DNA from: Caulobacteraceae bacterium
GTDB lineage: Bacteria > Pseudomonadota > Alphaproteobacteria > Caulobacterales > Caulobacteraceae
Length of the DNA stretch: 64,000 nucleotides
Direction of reading: 5' to 3'
Assembly (NCBI GenBank): GCA_947475735.1
Contig: CANJLQ010000009.1
Span: 62,001-126,000 of the forward strand
The translations under genes and the position numbers were made by a program. Position 1 is the first letter of the stretch. Each line of letters opens with the position of its first letter. Under the pieces are notes generated by a model. That model saw only the letters and a list, made by a program, of their open reading frames with translations. It did not search any database and was not told the DNA's origin. Positions 18,053-25,220 of the stretch are shown piece by piece.

Positions 18053-18466
18053 ATGACCGGCCGCCCCGTGCTGTTCGACAGCCCGTTTCTCCTGGGCTTT
18101 GACCAGACCCGTGCCCTCATCGACCGCGCCGCCAAGGCCGCGGCCGAGAGTTATCCGCCTTACAACGTCGAGCAGATCGGCGAGCATGCCGTGCGCATCT
18201 CCCTGGCCGTGGCCGGTTTCGCGCCGACCGACCTGGCCATAACGCTGGAGGGGCGACAGCTGACGATCGCCGGCAAGCGCGAGGGCGCGCCCGAGCAGGC
18301 CTTCCTGCATCGCGGCATCGCGGCGCGGGGCTTCGTCCGCAGTTTCGTGCTCGCGGACGGGCTGGAGGTCGAGGGCGCGGCGCTGGAGCATGGCCTGCTG
18401 CACGTCGATCTGAAGCGGCCGGAACAGGCGGCGACCGTCCGCCAGATTCCGATCCGCGTCGGCTGA
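18053..18466 (+). CDS. Small heat-shock protein, Hsp20/IbpA family
   Basis: The 137-residue protein has an alpha-crystallin domain from about residue 38 to 125: YPPYNVEQIGEHAVRISLAVAGF, LAITLEGRQLTIAGKRE, LHRGIAARGFVRSFVLADGL with the RxFxL pattern, and GLLHVDLKRPE. The N-terminal PVLFDSPFLLGFDQ and C-terminal IPIRV (an I-x-I/V motif) match class A IbpA/HspH proteins that hold unfolded clients as oligomers. A candidate RpoH promoter lies upstream and a DUF1150 gene follows 85 bases later. Confidence 0.95.
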   Translation: MTGRPVLFDSPFLLGFDQTRALIDRAAKAAAESYPPYNVEQIGEHAVRISLAVAGFAPTDLAITLEGRQLTIAGKREGAPEQAFLHRGIAARGFVRSFVLADGLEVEGAALEHGLLHVDLKRPEQAATVRQIPIRVG

Positions 18467-18551
18467 TTTTCACGCTCAACAGCGACGCTTGGACGCGCCG
18501 GCGAACCGGCCGCGCGTTGGGGCGTTCGTGTTTCTGAAGGAGGCGGTCTTG

Positions 18552-18806
18552 ATGACGCCCATGATGACCAAGGAAGATCTGAAGGGGTTGGGCGCGCCCG
18601 ACCTCGTCTATGTGCGCGAGATCAGCGCCGCCGATGTCTTGGCGGATACGCCGCTGGCCGACGCCCAGGGCTTGATGATCGATCCGGAGCAGACGCTCTA
18701 TGCCGTCCACAGCGCCGACGGCGAGCGATTGGCGGTGATGCTGGACCGCGAGACGGCCTTTGCCGCCGCCGTGGCGCACGAACTCGCGCCCGTGTCCGTG
18801 CACTAG
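18552..18806 (+). CDS. DUF1150 family small protein
   Basis: I chose ATG 18552 because AAGGAGG lies at 18537-18543 with good spacing; a TTG at 18489 would extend it to 105 residues. The 84-residue product contains LKGLGAPDLVYVREISAADVL, EQTLYAVHSADGERLAVMLDRETAFAAA, and ALxxHxLxPVSVH-like ending, the pattern of DUF1150, an alphaproteobacterial family of unknown function. It follows hsp20 on the same strand, an arrangement I believe recurs in the class, so it may belong to the heat-shock response; that is inference. Confidence 0.88.
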   Translation: MTPMMTKEDLKGLGAPDLVYVREISAADVLADTPLADAQGLMIDPEQTLYAVHSADGERLAVMLDRETAFAAAVAHELAPVSVH

Positions 18807-18824
18807 GTCGCGATCAAGCCTCGA

Positions 18825-19289
18825 TCAGGCGGCGGTGGCTGTCTCGCTGCGCACGAACAGGGCGTGGATCGCATCCACGGTCCGAGCCTGGCGCAGTTGC
18901 TCGCGCAGTTCCGGAGATCTCAACGCGCGCGATACCGCCGCCAGGGCCCGCAGATGTTCGGCTCCGTCCCTCGGGGGCGCGAACAGGGCGAACAGCAGGT
19001 CGACCGGCCGGTCGTCGACGGCGTCATAGGCGACGGGTGTATCCAGCCGCACGAAGACCGCCCGAACCCGATCGATCCCGTCGAGCCGTGCGTGCGGCAC
19101 GGCGACTCCCGATCCCAGACCAGTAGAGCCCAGGGTCTCGCGTTCCATCAGGGCCTCGAAGATTCGCGCCTCGTCCAGACCGATCGCCTGGGCGGCCGCA
19201 GAAGCCACGGCGTGGAGAGCCTGGCGCTTGGAAGAGGCTCCGCCCTTGAGGACGACACCGTCGCGGACCAGCAGGTCACCGATATCCAT
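18825..19289 (-). CDS. ptsN: Nitrogen-PTS EIIA component PtsN
   Basis: A 154-residue EIIA-Ntr protein (ATG 19289, MDIGDLLVRDGVVLKG). The fold blocks are clear: SSKRQALHAVASAAAQAIGL, EALMERETLGSTGLGSGVAVPHARLDGI where the His in VPHAR (about residue 70) is the phosphorylation site, and PVDLLFALFAPPRDGAEHLRALAAVSRALR. PtsN receives phosphate from PtsO and in Alphaproteobacteria modulates K+ transport and nitrogen or (p)ppGpp control. It is the last gene of the conserved rpoN-hpf-ptsN cluster, 97 bases after hpf. Confidence 0.96.
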   Translation of the reverse strand: MDIGDLLVRDGVVLKGGASSKRQALHAVASAAAQAIGLDEARIFEALMERETLGSTGLGSGVAVPHARLDGIDRVRAVFVRLDTPVAYDAVDDRPVDLLFALFAPPRDGAEHLRALAAVSRALRSPELREQLRQARTVDAIHALFVRSETATAA

Positions 19290-19386
19290 GATCGACTCTA
19301 ACCACACTCATACGAGGTTCAGCAGCCCTTGAGGGGGAGGCGACGGGCGCGGGCCGTCTAGCCCGATCCGCGCCGCTTTGGAAGGC

Positions 19387-20046
19387 TTATGCGCCAGAAC
19401 CGTTTACAGAACCGTGTCCGTTCAGCGACACGGTGCGTTCAGGGTCTATCCACCCCACATTGCCGTCGGGTCGGCGATAGACCACCGACAGCCCGCCGTG
19501 CGCCGCATTCCGGAACATCAGAACGGGGTAGCCCGTCATGTCCAGCTCCAGCACCGCGCGTCCGACCGTGATGGTCCGGATTTCGGACTGGGTCTCGGCG
19601 ATGACCATGCCGACGGGGGGTGGGCCGTCCTCGCCTGCGTCCCCGAACACGTCGTCCTCGACGCTGTCAGGATCGCGAAGCACGATCGAGCGGGCGACCT
19701 CGCGGGCGGCGTTCTCGGTCTTTTCGGGCGACAAACCCTTGGGTCCGATATGGTGGTCCTTGAGCCGGCGCTTGTAGCGGCGCACCCGCTTCTCGAGCTT
19801 CTCCAGGCTGTCGGAGAAGGCCGCATGGGCGTCTCCGCCGTGGCCTGTGGTCACCAGGGCCTGGCCCGAGGCGAGTCGGACCCAGCAGTCCACCTTGAAC
19901 CCATGACCGTCCTTGGAGACGACCACCTCGGCGTCCTGGCCGCCGCGTTCGAAATACTTTCCGACTCCGTCTTCGAGTTCCTGGGAGATGCGCGAGCCTA
20001 ACGCTTCGCCGACATCCACGTGCTTGCCGCTGACTTGGACTTGCAT
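19387..20046 (-). CDS. hpf: Ribosome hibernation-promoting factor, long form
   Basis: Starting at ATG 20046 (MQVQVSGKHVDVGEALGSRI) the product is 219 residues. The N-terminal ~100 residues are the S30AE/HPF domain, which binds the decoding centre of the 30S subunit. A charged linker leads to a C-terminal dimerisation domain (AVLELDMTGYPVLMFRNAAHGGLSVVYRRPDGNVGWIDPE) found only in the long form, which pairs ribosomes into inactive 100S dimers. It lies downstream of rpoN, separated by 129 bases that hold a structured repeat. Expression in starved cells is expected from the family. Confidence 0.96.
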   Translation of the reverse strand: MQVQVSGKHVDVGEALGSRISQELEDGVGKYFERGGQDAEVVVSKDGHGFKVDCWVRLASGQALVTTGHGGDAHAAFSDSLEKLEKRVRRYKRRLKDHHIGPKGLSPEKTENAAREVARSIVLRDPDSVEDDVFGDAGEDGPPPVGMVIAETQSEIRTITVGRAVLELDMTGYPVLMFRNAAHGGLSVVYRRPDGNVGWIDPERTVSLNGHGSVNGSGA

Positions 20047-20133
20047 GGAAGGTAGAACGCGACCGACCGGCAAAAGTGTCAATCGGGAACGCCGATTTCA
20101 CAGTCACGCTTTTGCGATCAACCCTGTAGTCCC

Positions 20134-20171
20134 CGCTCAAGCAGCGAGCCGCCGCGCGTCGAGCGATAGCG
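20134..20171. repeat. Structured dispersed repeat, copy A (rpoN-hpf gap)
   Basis: The 30-base core has arms CAAGCAGCGAG and GTCGAGCGAT around a 9-base GC-rich centre, flanked by a 4-bp outer stem CGCT/AGCG. A second copy with the same core and arm lengths but a different outer stem (GTCCCT/AGGGAC) lies at 28684-28725. Retained pairing with changed bases suggests a folded RNA or hairpin DNA element. Confidence 0.55.
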
Positions 20172-20175
20172 CCTC

Positions 20176-21678
20176 CTAGGAGGCCTTCAACATGCGTCGG
20201 CGCTCGACAGACGACGGAATCCGTAAAGCTTCCCGATACTTGGCCACGGTCCGCCGGGCGATGTCGATGCCCGCCTCCTTGAGAATCTCGACGATCCGGT
20301 CGTCGGACAAGACGTCCCCGTCGCGCGCCTCGTGATCGATCATCGACTTGATCCGATGGCGGACGGCCTCGGCCGAGTGGCTGGCCCCGCCGTCGGTGGC
20401 CTGGATGGCGGCGGTGAAGAAGAATTTCAGCTCGAACACGCCGCGCGGCGTCGAGACGTATTTGTTCGAGGTCACCCGGCTGACGGTCGATTCGTGCATG
20501 CCGATGGCGTCGGCCACGGTCTTCAGGTTCAGCGGTCGAAGAAACTCCACGCCGAACGCGAGGAACGCGTCCTGCTGGCGCACGATCTCGGAGCCGACCT
20601 TCAGGATGGTCTTGGCGCGCTGGTCCAGCGACTTCACCAGCCAGTTGGCCTGGGCCGCGCAGTCGGCGACGAAGGTCTTTTCGGCGTCCGTCCGCGCTCC
20701 GGCCGAAACCGAGGCGTGATAGCGTTTGTCGACCAGAAGGCGGGGCAGGGTGTCGGAGTTCAGCTCGACCTTCCAGCCCCCGGCGGGGTCCGGCCGGACG
20801 TGGACGTCGGGGATGACCGTCTGGGCCACCTCACCGGCGAAGCCCGCGCCTGGCCGGGGCGTCAGGGCCTTCAGCTCGGAAATCATCTCCGACAGGTCTT
20901 CGGCGTCGACGCCACAGGCCTTTCGCAACGCCGTGAGGTCGCGTCGGGCCAGCAGGTCCAGATTGTCCAGCAAGGCCGCCATGGCCGGATCGAACCGATT
21001 GCGCTCGATCAGCTGCAGTTTCAGGCATTCCGGCACCGACCGCGCCATGACGCCCGTGGGCTCGAAGCCCTGGCAGACCGCCAGCACCGCCTCGACCCGC
21101 TCCAGACCGCAGCCCAGCCGATCGGCGATCTCCGCCAGTTCTCCCCTCAGATATCCGCCCTCGTCCACGCCGTCGATCAGGGCCAGGGCGATGGCCTGGT
21201 CCGCCGTTGACAGTCCGGCCGAAGACATCTGGGCCTGGAGGTGTTCCCACAGGGTCGGGTCATGGCGTTCCGGCCGTTCGCCGCCGTCGCCGTCATTGAA
21301 CGAGCCGCCCTTGCCCGCCGCCGACCAGTCCGAGAGCCCTGGCTGTTCCGCCGCCTCGTCGGACAGCCGGTCCGAGGTGCGCTCGCCCGGCGTGGCGTCG
21401 CCGAACACGTCGTCCTCGCGCGCATCGACGGTCGAGGACCGGTCCGGCGCCTCGGCCTCGGAGAAACTCAGCTCGGTCGCGTCGGCCGGGGCCTCGCGCG
21501 GCGTATCAGGCAGGCTTTCCGGCTCCTCGCGCTGGAGCAGGGGGTTCTTTTCCAGCTCGGCCTCGACGTATTCGTCCAGCTCCTGGTTCGACAGCTGCAG
21601 CAGCTTTATCGCCTGTTGCAGCTGGGGCGTGATGACCAGGCCCTGCCCCTGCCGGATCTCGAGCCTCTGACCGATCAC
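20176..21678 (-). CDS. rpoN: RNA polymerase sigma-54 factor
   Basis: I chose GTG 21678 (next residues IGQRLEIRQGQGLVI), which puts the conserved activator-interaction region I at the N-terminus and gives 500 residues; a G-rich ribosome-binding region precedes it. Region I has TPQLQQAIKLLQLSNQELDEY; an acidic region II follows; the core-binding domain spans about residues 130-330. The HTH (LKTVADAIGMHESTVSRVTSNK) and the RpoN box ARRTVAKYRE at 474-483 recognise -24/-12 promoters. In Caulobacterales sigma-54 drives flagellar and stalk genes. It is followed by hpf and ptsN; the lpt genes that usually precede it are 3.5 kb away. Confidence 0.97.
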   Translation of the reverse strand: MIGQRLEIRQGQGLVITPQLQQAIKLLQLSNQELDEYVEAELEKNPLLQREEPESLPDTPREAPADATELSFSEAEAPDRSSTVDAREDDVFGDATPGERTSDRLSDEAAEQPGLSDWSAAGKGGSFNDGDGGERPERHDPTLWEHLQAQMSSAGLSTADQAIALALIDGVDEGGYLRGELAEIADRLGCGLERVEAVLAVCQGFEPTGVMARSVPECLKLQLIERNRFDPAMAALLDNLDLLARRDLTALRKACGVDAEDLSEMISELKALTPRPGAGFAGEVAQTVIPDVHVRPDPAGGWKVELNSDTLPRLLVDKRYHASVSAGARTDAEKTFVADCAAQANWLVKSLDQRAKTILKVGSEIVRQQDAFLAFGVEFLRPLNLKTVADAIGMHESTVSRVTSNKYVSTPRGVFELKFFFTAAIQATDGGASHSAEAVRHRIKSMIDHEARDGDVLSDDRIVEILKEAGIDIARRTVAKYREALRIPSSVERRRMLKAS

Positions 21679-21769
21679 GCTTGACGCCCCCGCTGGTCCG
21701 ACCCCGATGGCCCGGAACTTGCTGTGACGATGGCGCGAAGCGGTTAACGGCGCTCTAAGCCGACGCGCG

Positions 21770-22123
21770 TCAGTAGATGCGGAAGGTGAAAACCCGGCCC
21801 GCCGGCACCTGGACCCGCCCCCTCGCGTCCCCCACTCCGATCGTGCCCCCGGCGATGTCCCAGCACCCCGCCGAGACGGCGAAGTCGTAGGACCCACCAT
21901 TGGGAATGGCCGTACCGCTCGGCAGACGGTTGAGGCCATAGGTCGAGGCGCTGCAGGCCGAGATCAGCACGGCGTCCAGCCTGCCCCCCGTGGTGTTGAC
22001 GATCCGGATCGCCCCTTGGGGCTCGCCCGGCCGGATCAGTGGCCCGCCGGTGACGAGGTCGGCGCAGCCCGTCAGGGCGATGACCGCCCCCACGGCGATC
22101 GCGACGGTTCTCACCTTTCTCAT
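21770..22123 (-). CDS. Small exported lipoprotein of unknown function
   Basis: The 117-residue product (ATG 22123) has a lipoprotein signal peptide: MRKVRTVAIAVGAVIALTGC with Cys20 as the lipidated residue in a lipobox ALTGC. The mature part is a short beta-rich domain (IRIVNTTGGRLDAVLISACS, LPSGTAIPNGGSYDFAVSAGCWDI, VQVPAGRVFTFRIY) with two further cysteines that could form a disulfide. The pattern of an N-linked 'IxNxTG' strand and a C-terminal F-x-I-Y is not one I can assign to a family. Its ATG overlaps the stop of the upstream exported-protein gene (ATGA), so the two are translationally coupled. Confidence 0.8.
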   Translation of the reverse strand: MRKVRTVAIAVGAVIALTGCADLVTGGPLIRPGEPQGAIRIVNTTGGRLDAVLISACSASTYGLNRLPSGTAIPNGGSYDFAVSAGCWDIAGGTIGVGDARGRVQVPAGRVFTFRIY

Positions 22124-22728
22124 TGTCCCTCTCCCTGGGTCGTCGCCGGGGCGCCGCCCTCCGTCGTCGGCGTTGGTTCGGCCGTCGAAGCGGCTGCCGC
22201 GCCGGCGGTTGCCGTGTCCGCGATGGTGGCTGGTGGTCCGGAAAGTGCGGTCTCGATGACCGGCGGAGCCGCGGGCGCGGCGCACTGACGTCCCTGGTAG
22301 ATGCCTCTCAGCAGGCTGTGGCGCTGCTCGGCGATCCGGATGCGTTCGGCCTCGGCGCGTGCGCGGGCCTCTCCGTTCCGGCGCGCGGCCTGGCCGGCCA
22401 TGTTTGCGAACAGGCCCAGACCGGGAACAGCCCCGAGGACCCCGGAATAGGCCGCTGCGGTCACGCCGACCGATACGGCGCCGTCGACGAGCGCTCCCTG
22501 CGTCTGCGCGTTCTGGGCGTTCGCGGCCGAGATGCCCGCGATCTCTTCCATCCGGGTGATCTCGGCGGTCAGTTGTTCGCAGGAAAGGTTGCCGTCGGTG
22601 ACGTAGGAGACCTGCAGCTGAGGTTCGGCCTGTCGTCGCTGGGCTTGGGCTGCGTTCGGCAAGGACGCGGCCATCAGGATGACGGCGGCGGTGGTCAGGC
22701 CGGTCGCCCGGCGGATGGAATGGTTCAT
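22120..22728 (-). CDS. Periplasmic or surface protein with Ala-rich tail, unknown function
   Basis: A 202-residue protein from ATG 22728 with a cleavable signal peptide (RRATGLTTAAVILMAASLPN then AAQAQ). The mature protein has LSCEQLTAEITRMEEIAGIS, a hydrophobic glycine-rich hairpin (VDGAVSVGVTAAAYSGVLGA followed by VPGLGLFANMAG) that could insert in a membrane, then a basic coiled coil (RARAEAERIRIAEQRHSLL) and a Pro/Ala/Thr-rich tail. The CEQL...EI-x-RME layout with a glycine hairpin resembles small exported proteins seen in Caulobacterales, but I cannot name a family. It is coupled to the lipoprotein gene downstream and lies downstream of the LuxR-type regulator. Confidence 0.82.
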   Translation of the reverse strand: MNHSIRRATGLTTAAVILMAASLPNAAQAQRRQAEPQLQVSYVTDGNLSCEQLTAEITRMEEIAGISAANAQNAQTQGALVDGAVSVGVTAAAYSGVLGAVPGLGLFANMAGQAARRNGEARARAEAERIRIAEQRHSLLRGIYQGRQCAAPAAPPVIETALSGPPATIADTATAGAAAASTAEPTPTTEGGAPATTQGEGQ

Positions 22729-22805
22729 GGCGCTCTTCCCTCCCGCGTCGACGTTTGGCCGACGCGATACGGACGATAGGTTCGCGCCATGGATGTCAGG
22801 CGTCG

Positions 22806-22821
22806 TCATCCATATGGATGA
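22806..22821. promoter_or_regulatory. Perfect 16-bp palindrome upstream of the exported-protein pair
   Basis: TCATCCATATGGATGA is its own reverse complement. It lies between the end of the LuxR-type gene and the exported-protein start, 78 bases before that ATG, a plausible operator position. No T-run follows on either side, so a terminator is less likely. Confidence 0.35.
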
Positions 22822-22834
22822 AGGGCTGGCCGCC

Positions 22835-23974
22835 TCAGTGGCCGCCCAGGCTGACACCCGCCAGAAGGGCCGCGACCTCGGCCTGGCGCGTGCAGCCGGT
22901 CTTTTCCAGCACCCGTCGCAACTGGGATCGCACGGTGGTGATGGCGACGGCCCCCTCGGCCGCGATCTCCTCCGGAGTTCGACCCAGCGCCAGGCCGGTC
23001 GCCACCCGCGCCTCGGATGCCGTCAGGTCGAACAGGGATCGCATCAGGTCCGCCGAGGGCGAGCGGTCCGTCCCGATCGGTGTCAGAACGATCAGGGCGT
23101 AGGCCCGGCCGAAGATGTCATGCGCCGTCCGCCGCACCGGCATGACGTGCAGCACCCCCAACGGCACCCCCAGGTCGTCTTTCAGAGGGAAACTGCAGGG
23201 GGCCTGGCCCTCCGGCGTGCCAAGCGACGAGAGAGCCTGGACGAGCTGTTCCGCCGCCGCCCGGTCGGTCAGGGTCAGCCGATCCCGCGCCCCAATTCCC
23301 ATGTCGCCGGAGATGGCCTGGAGCCGCTCGTTGGCCTCGACGACCCGTCCGGCCTCGTCCAGCAGCAAGGCAGGCAGACGCAGCGCCGTCAGCGCCTCGG
23401 TGGCGCCCTCGGCGCGCTGCAGCCCCAGTCGCGCGCTGATCAGGGCGCTGCGGGCCAGATGCGGGCGGAGCGCGTTCAGCCGCTCGACATGATCCGGCTC
23501 CACCGGTCCTCGTTCGAAGGCGCGCTCCACACTGAAGACGATGTTGTCGCCGCTGGGGATGCGCAGTCCGGTCCCCGCTGACCAGCCCAGCCCGCGGGGG
23601 CGAAAGAAGTCGCGATAGATGGGGTCCGTGCCCATCTGCTCCTCGCTCCAGAAGTCCTGTTCCGTGAAGAAACCGGGCTCCTCGGCGTTCATGATACAGA
23701 CGCGGCGGCTGCATCGCGTGAACCAGCCCTCGCTGACATAGTCGGAGAAGACCTCTCGCACCGTGTCCGAGGCGGTCCAGTGCAGGGCCTTGCGCGCCGA
23801 GAACAGCAGGCCGCCGCGCGACTCGGTCGTGGCGGCGATGTCGTCCAGCACGCCGGGCCAAAGCTCCGGCACGACGGACGCCTCATAGATGCGGTCGATG
23901 AAATCGCTTTCCACGAGGTCATCTGACGATGTTACGCGGGCCGGGTAAAGTCCGACGTCCCAGTGTCCGGACAC
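22835..23974 (-). CDS. LuxR-type helix-turn-helix transcriptional regulator
   Basis: A 379-residue protein with a large N-terminal sensor region (DFIDRIYEASVVPELWPGVL, then PAS-like segments such as LPALLLDEAGRVVEANERL near residue 225) and a C-terminal LuxR HTH (LTASEARVATGLALGRTPEE, TTVRSQLRRVLEKTG). It has no receiver domain and no quorum-sensing signature. The start is uncertain: ATG 23974 lies inside a palindrome, while GTG 23914 would begin just before DFIDRIYE and give 359 residues. It is divergent from a signal peptidase gene across tandem palindromes, suggesting that it controls itself, the peptidase, or both. Confidence 0.88.
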   Translation of the reverse strand: MSGHWDVGLYPARVTSSDDLVESDFIDRIYEASVVPELWPGVLDDIAATTESRGGLLFSARKALHWTASDTVREVFSDYVSEGWFTRCSRRVCIMNAEEPGFFTEQDFWSEEQMGTDPIYRDFFRPRGLGWSAGTGLRIPSGDNIVFSVERAFERGPVEPDHVERLNALRPHLARSALISARLGLQRAEGATEALTALRLPALLLDEAGRVVEANERLQAISGDMGIGARDRLTLTDRAAAEQLVQALSSLGTPEGQAPCSFPLKDDLGVPLGVLHVMPVRRTAHDIFGRAYALIVLTPIGTDRSPSADLMRSLFDLTASEARVATGLALGRTPEEIAAEGAVAITTVRSQLRRVLEKTGCTRQAEVAALLAGVSLGGH

Positions 23975-23993
23975 GATCTGGACCTGTCCGGAC
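23963..23993. promoter_or_regulatory. Tandem palindromes in the luxR-lepB divergent gap
   Basis: GTGTCCGGACAC at 23963-23974 is a perfect 12-bp palindrome, and GTCCGGAC recurs at 23986-23993. Their centres are 21 bases apart, two helical turns, as for two dimers on one DNA face. The first overlaps the upstream start choice of the LuxR-type gene. A regulator operator is the simplest reading. Confidence 0.45.
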
Positions 23994-24037
23994 GCGGATG
24001 TCGTTGCGCGTCGTTCGTCGGCGGGCAGGCTGGGTCC

Positions 24038-24820
24038 ATGACCCGAGACCCCGCCCCCTCCCGTCCATCGATCGCCAAGACGTCACGACCGGCCTGGCTG
24101 CGCGAGAGTCTCGATCTCGCCCGAACCCTCGCGGTCGGACTGGCGATCGCGACCGGCTTGCATGCCGTGGTCGCCCAGCCGTTTACGATTCCATCCGCTT
24201 CCATGGAGCCCGGCCTGGTGGTCGGCGACTATCTGGTGGTGTCCAAGTTCGCCTACGGCTGGAGCGCGGCGTCCCTTCCGGTCGTGGGCGCGATCCCGCC
24301 GGGCCGTCTGTTCGGGCGAGACCCGGAAAGGGGCGACGTGGTGGTGTTTCGTCTTCCCCGGGATCCGCGCCAGGTCTGGATCAAGCGCGTCATCGGACTG
24401 CCCGGCGACCGCGTCGCGGTGCGCGACGGCGCCGTGTTCGTGAACGGCCGCCTACTGCCCACTACGGTTCGTGCCCCTGCTCTCGACCCCGAGACCCCGG
24501 GCCGTATCGTGGTCCCTGTTCGCGAGCGCCAGCCCGGAGGCGCGGCCTATACGACCCATGACGCAGGACCCGGCTCGCCGGGCGACGAGATGGGCACGGT
24601 CGTCGTACCGGCCGGCAGCTATTTCGTCATGGGCGACAACCGTGACAACTCGCTGGACAGCCGGTGGCCCCACGATGTCGGCGTCGGGTTCCTGCCTGAG
24701 GAGAACCTGATGGGAAGGGCCGAAGTCGTGGTGGCGTCCTGGCGACCGGGGGCGGGCCTGCTGCGTCCACGGACCTGGCTCAATCTGCGGTCCGGCCGGT
24801 TCTGGAAGCCGATCGCCTAG
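24038..24820 (+). CDS. lepB: Signal peptidase I
   Basis: A 260-residue S26 peptidase from ATG 24038. One N-terminal membrane segment (about residues 27-47) leads into box B IPSASMEPG with catalytic Ser55, box D WIKRVIGLPGD with the Lys116 general base, and box E GDNRDNSLDSR. It cleaves Sec and Tat signal peptides at the outer face of the inner membrane. An insertion near residues 135-180 is normal for Alphaproteobacteria. The essential housekeeping lepB normally sits with acpS/rnc/era, so a lone copy beside a LuxR regulator and exported proteins may be a second paralogue. It overlaps the convergent EF-hand gene by 4 bases. Confidence 0.94.
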   Translation: MTRDPAPSRPSIAKTSRPAWLRESLDLARTLAVGLAIATGLHAVVAQPFTIPSASMEPGLVVGDYLVVSKFAYGWSAASLPVVGAIPPGRLFGRDPERGDVVVFRLPRDPRQVWIKRVIGLPGDRVAVRDGAVFVNGRLLPTTVRAPALDPETPGRIVVPVRERQPGGAAYTTHDAGPGSPGDEMGTVVVPAGSYFVMGDNRDNSLDSRWPHDVGVGFLPEENLMGRAEVVVASWRPGAGLLRPRTWLNLRSGRFWKPIA

Positions 24821-25143
24821 CGCCGCGCGAACTCGGCCGGGGTCAGGACGCCGTCGCCGTTACGGTCCAGTCTCTCGAAAGAGGCGTCGCCGACGCTCTG
24901 GGCGACCGATGGCGCGGCCGCCGCGCCGATGGCGAGCCCGGCGATGGCTGCGGCGAGAGCCTGGAGCGCTCCGATGCGGGTCCGCCTGCGCGGGCCGGTG
25001 GTTCCGGCTTCTATATAAGCACGCACGGCGTCGCTGGCGGTACGGCCCTCTGCCCGGCATCGGGCCATGAAGGCCGTCTTGGCCGCGTGGCCCAGCCGGA
25101 TTTCCAGGGTCTCGCTCTTCTTTTCGGGTCGGGTCGGGCGCAT
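24817..25143 (-). CDS. Ribbon-helix-helix-like protein with membrane segment and EF-hand
   Basis: The 108-residue protein (ATG 25143) combines three unusual parts. Residues about 10-48 (KSETLEIRLGHAAKTAFMAR, EGRTASDAVRAYIEAG) look like an Arc/CopG ribbon-helix-helix. Residues about 56-80 are an Ala/Gly-rich hydrophobic segment, and the C-terminus holds a single EF-hand loop DRNGDGVLTPAEF with acidic ligands in place. A membrane-tethered DNA-binding protein with a C-terminal calcium site outside the cytoplasm is one model; a misread CopG resemblance is another. Its end overlaps lepB convergently. Confidence 0.75.
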   Translation of the reverse strand: MRPTRPEKKSETLEIRLGHAAKTAFMARCRAEGRTASDAVRAYIEAGTTGPRRRTRIGALQALAAAIAGLAIGAAAAPSVAQSVGDASFERLDRNGDGVLTPAEFARR

Positions 25144-25220
25144 CGGCGGTTCCTCAGGACGTTCGCCCCCCAAGGAAGGCCGTGAACCGGCGGGCATGGC
25201 CAGTGAAATCTTCGACAGGC

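Noticed and set aside
22835..23974. Quorum-sensing LuxR receptor
   Set aside because: The sensor half does not show the autoinducer-binding pattern and no luxI gene is near; only the HTH is LuxR-like.
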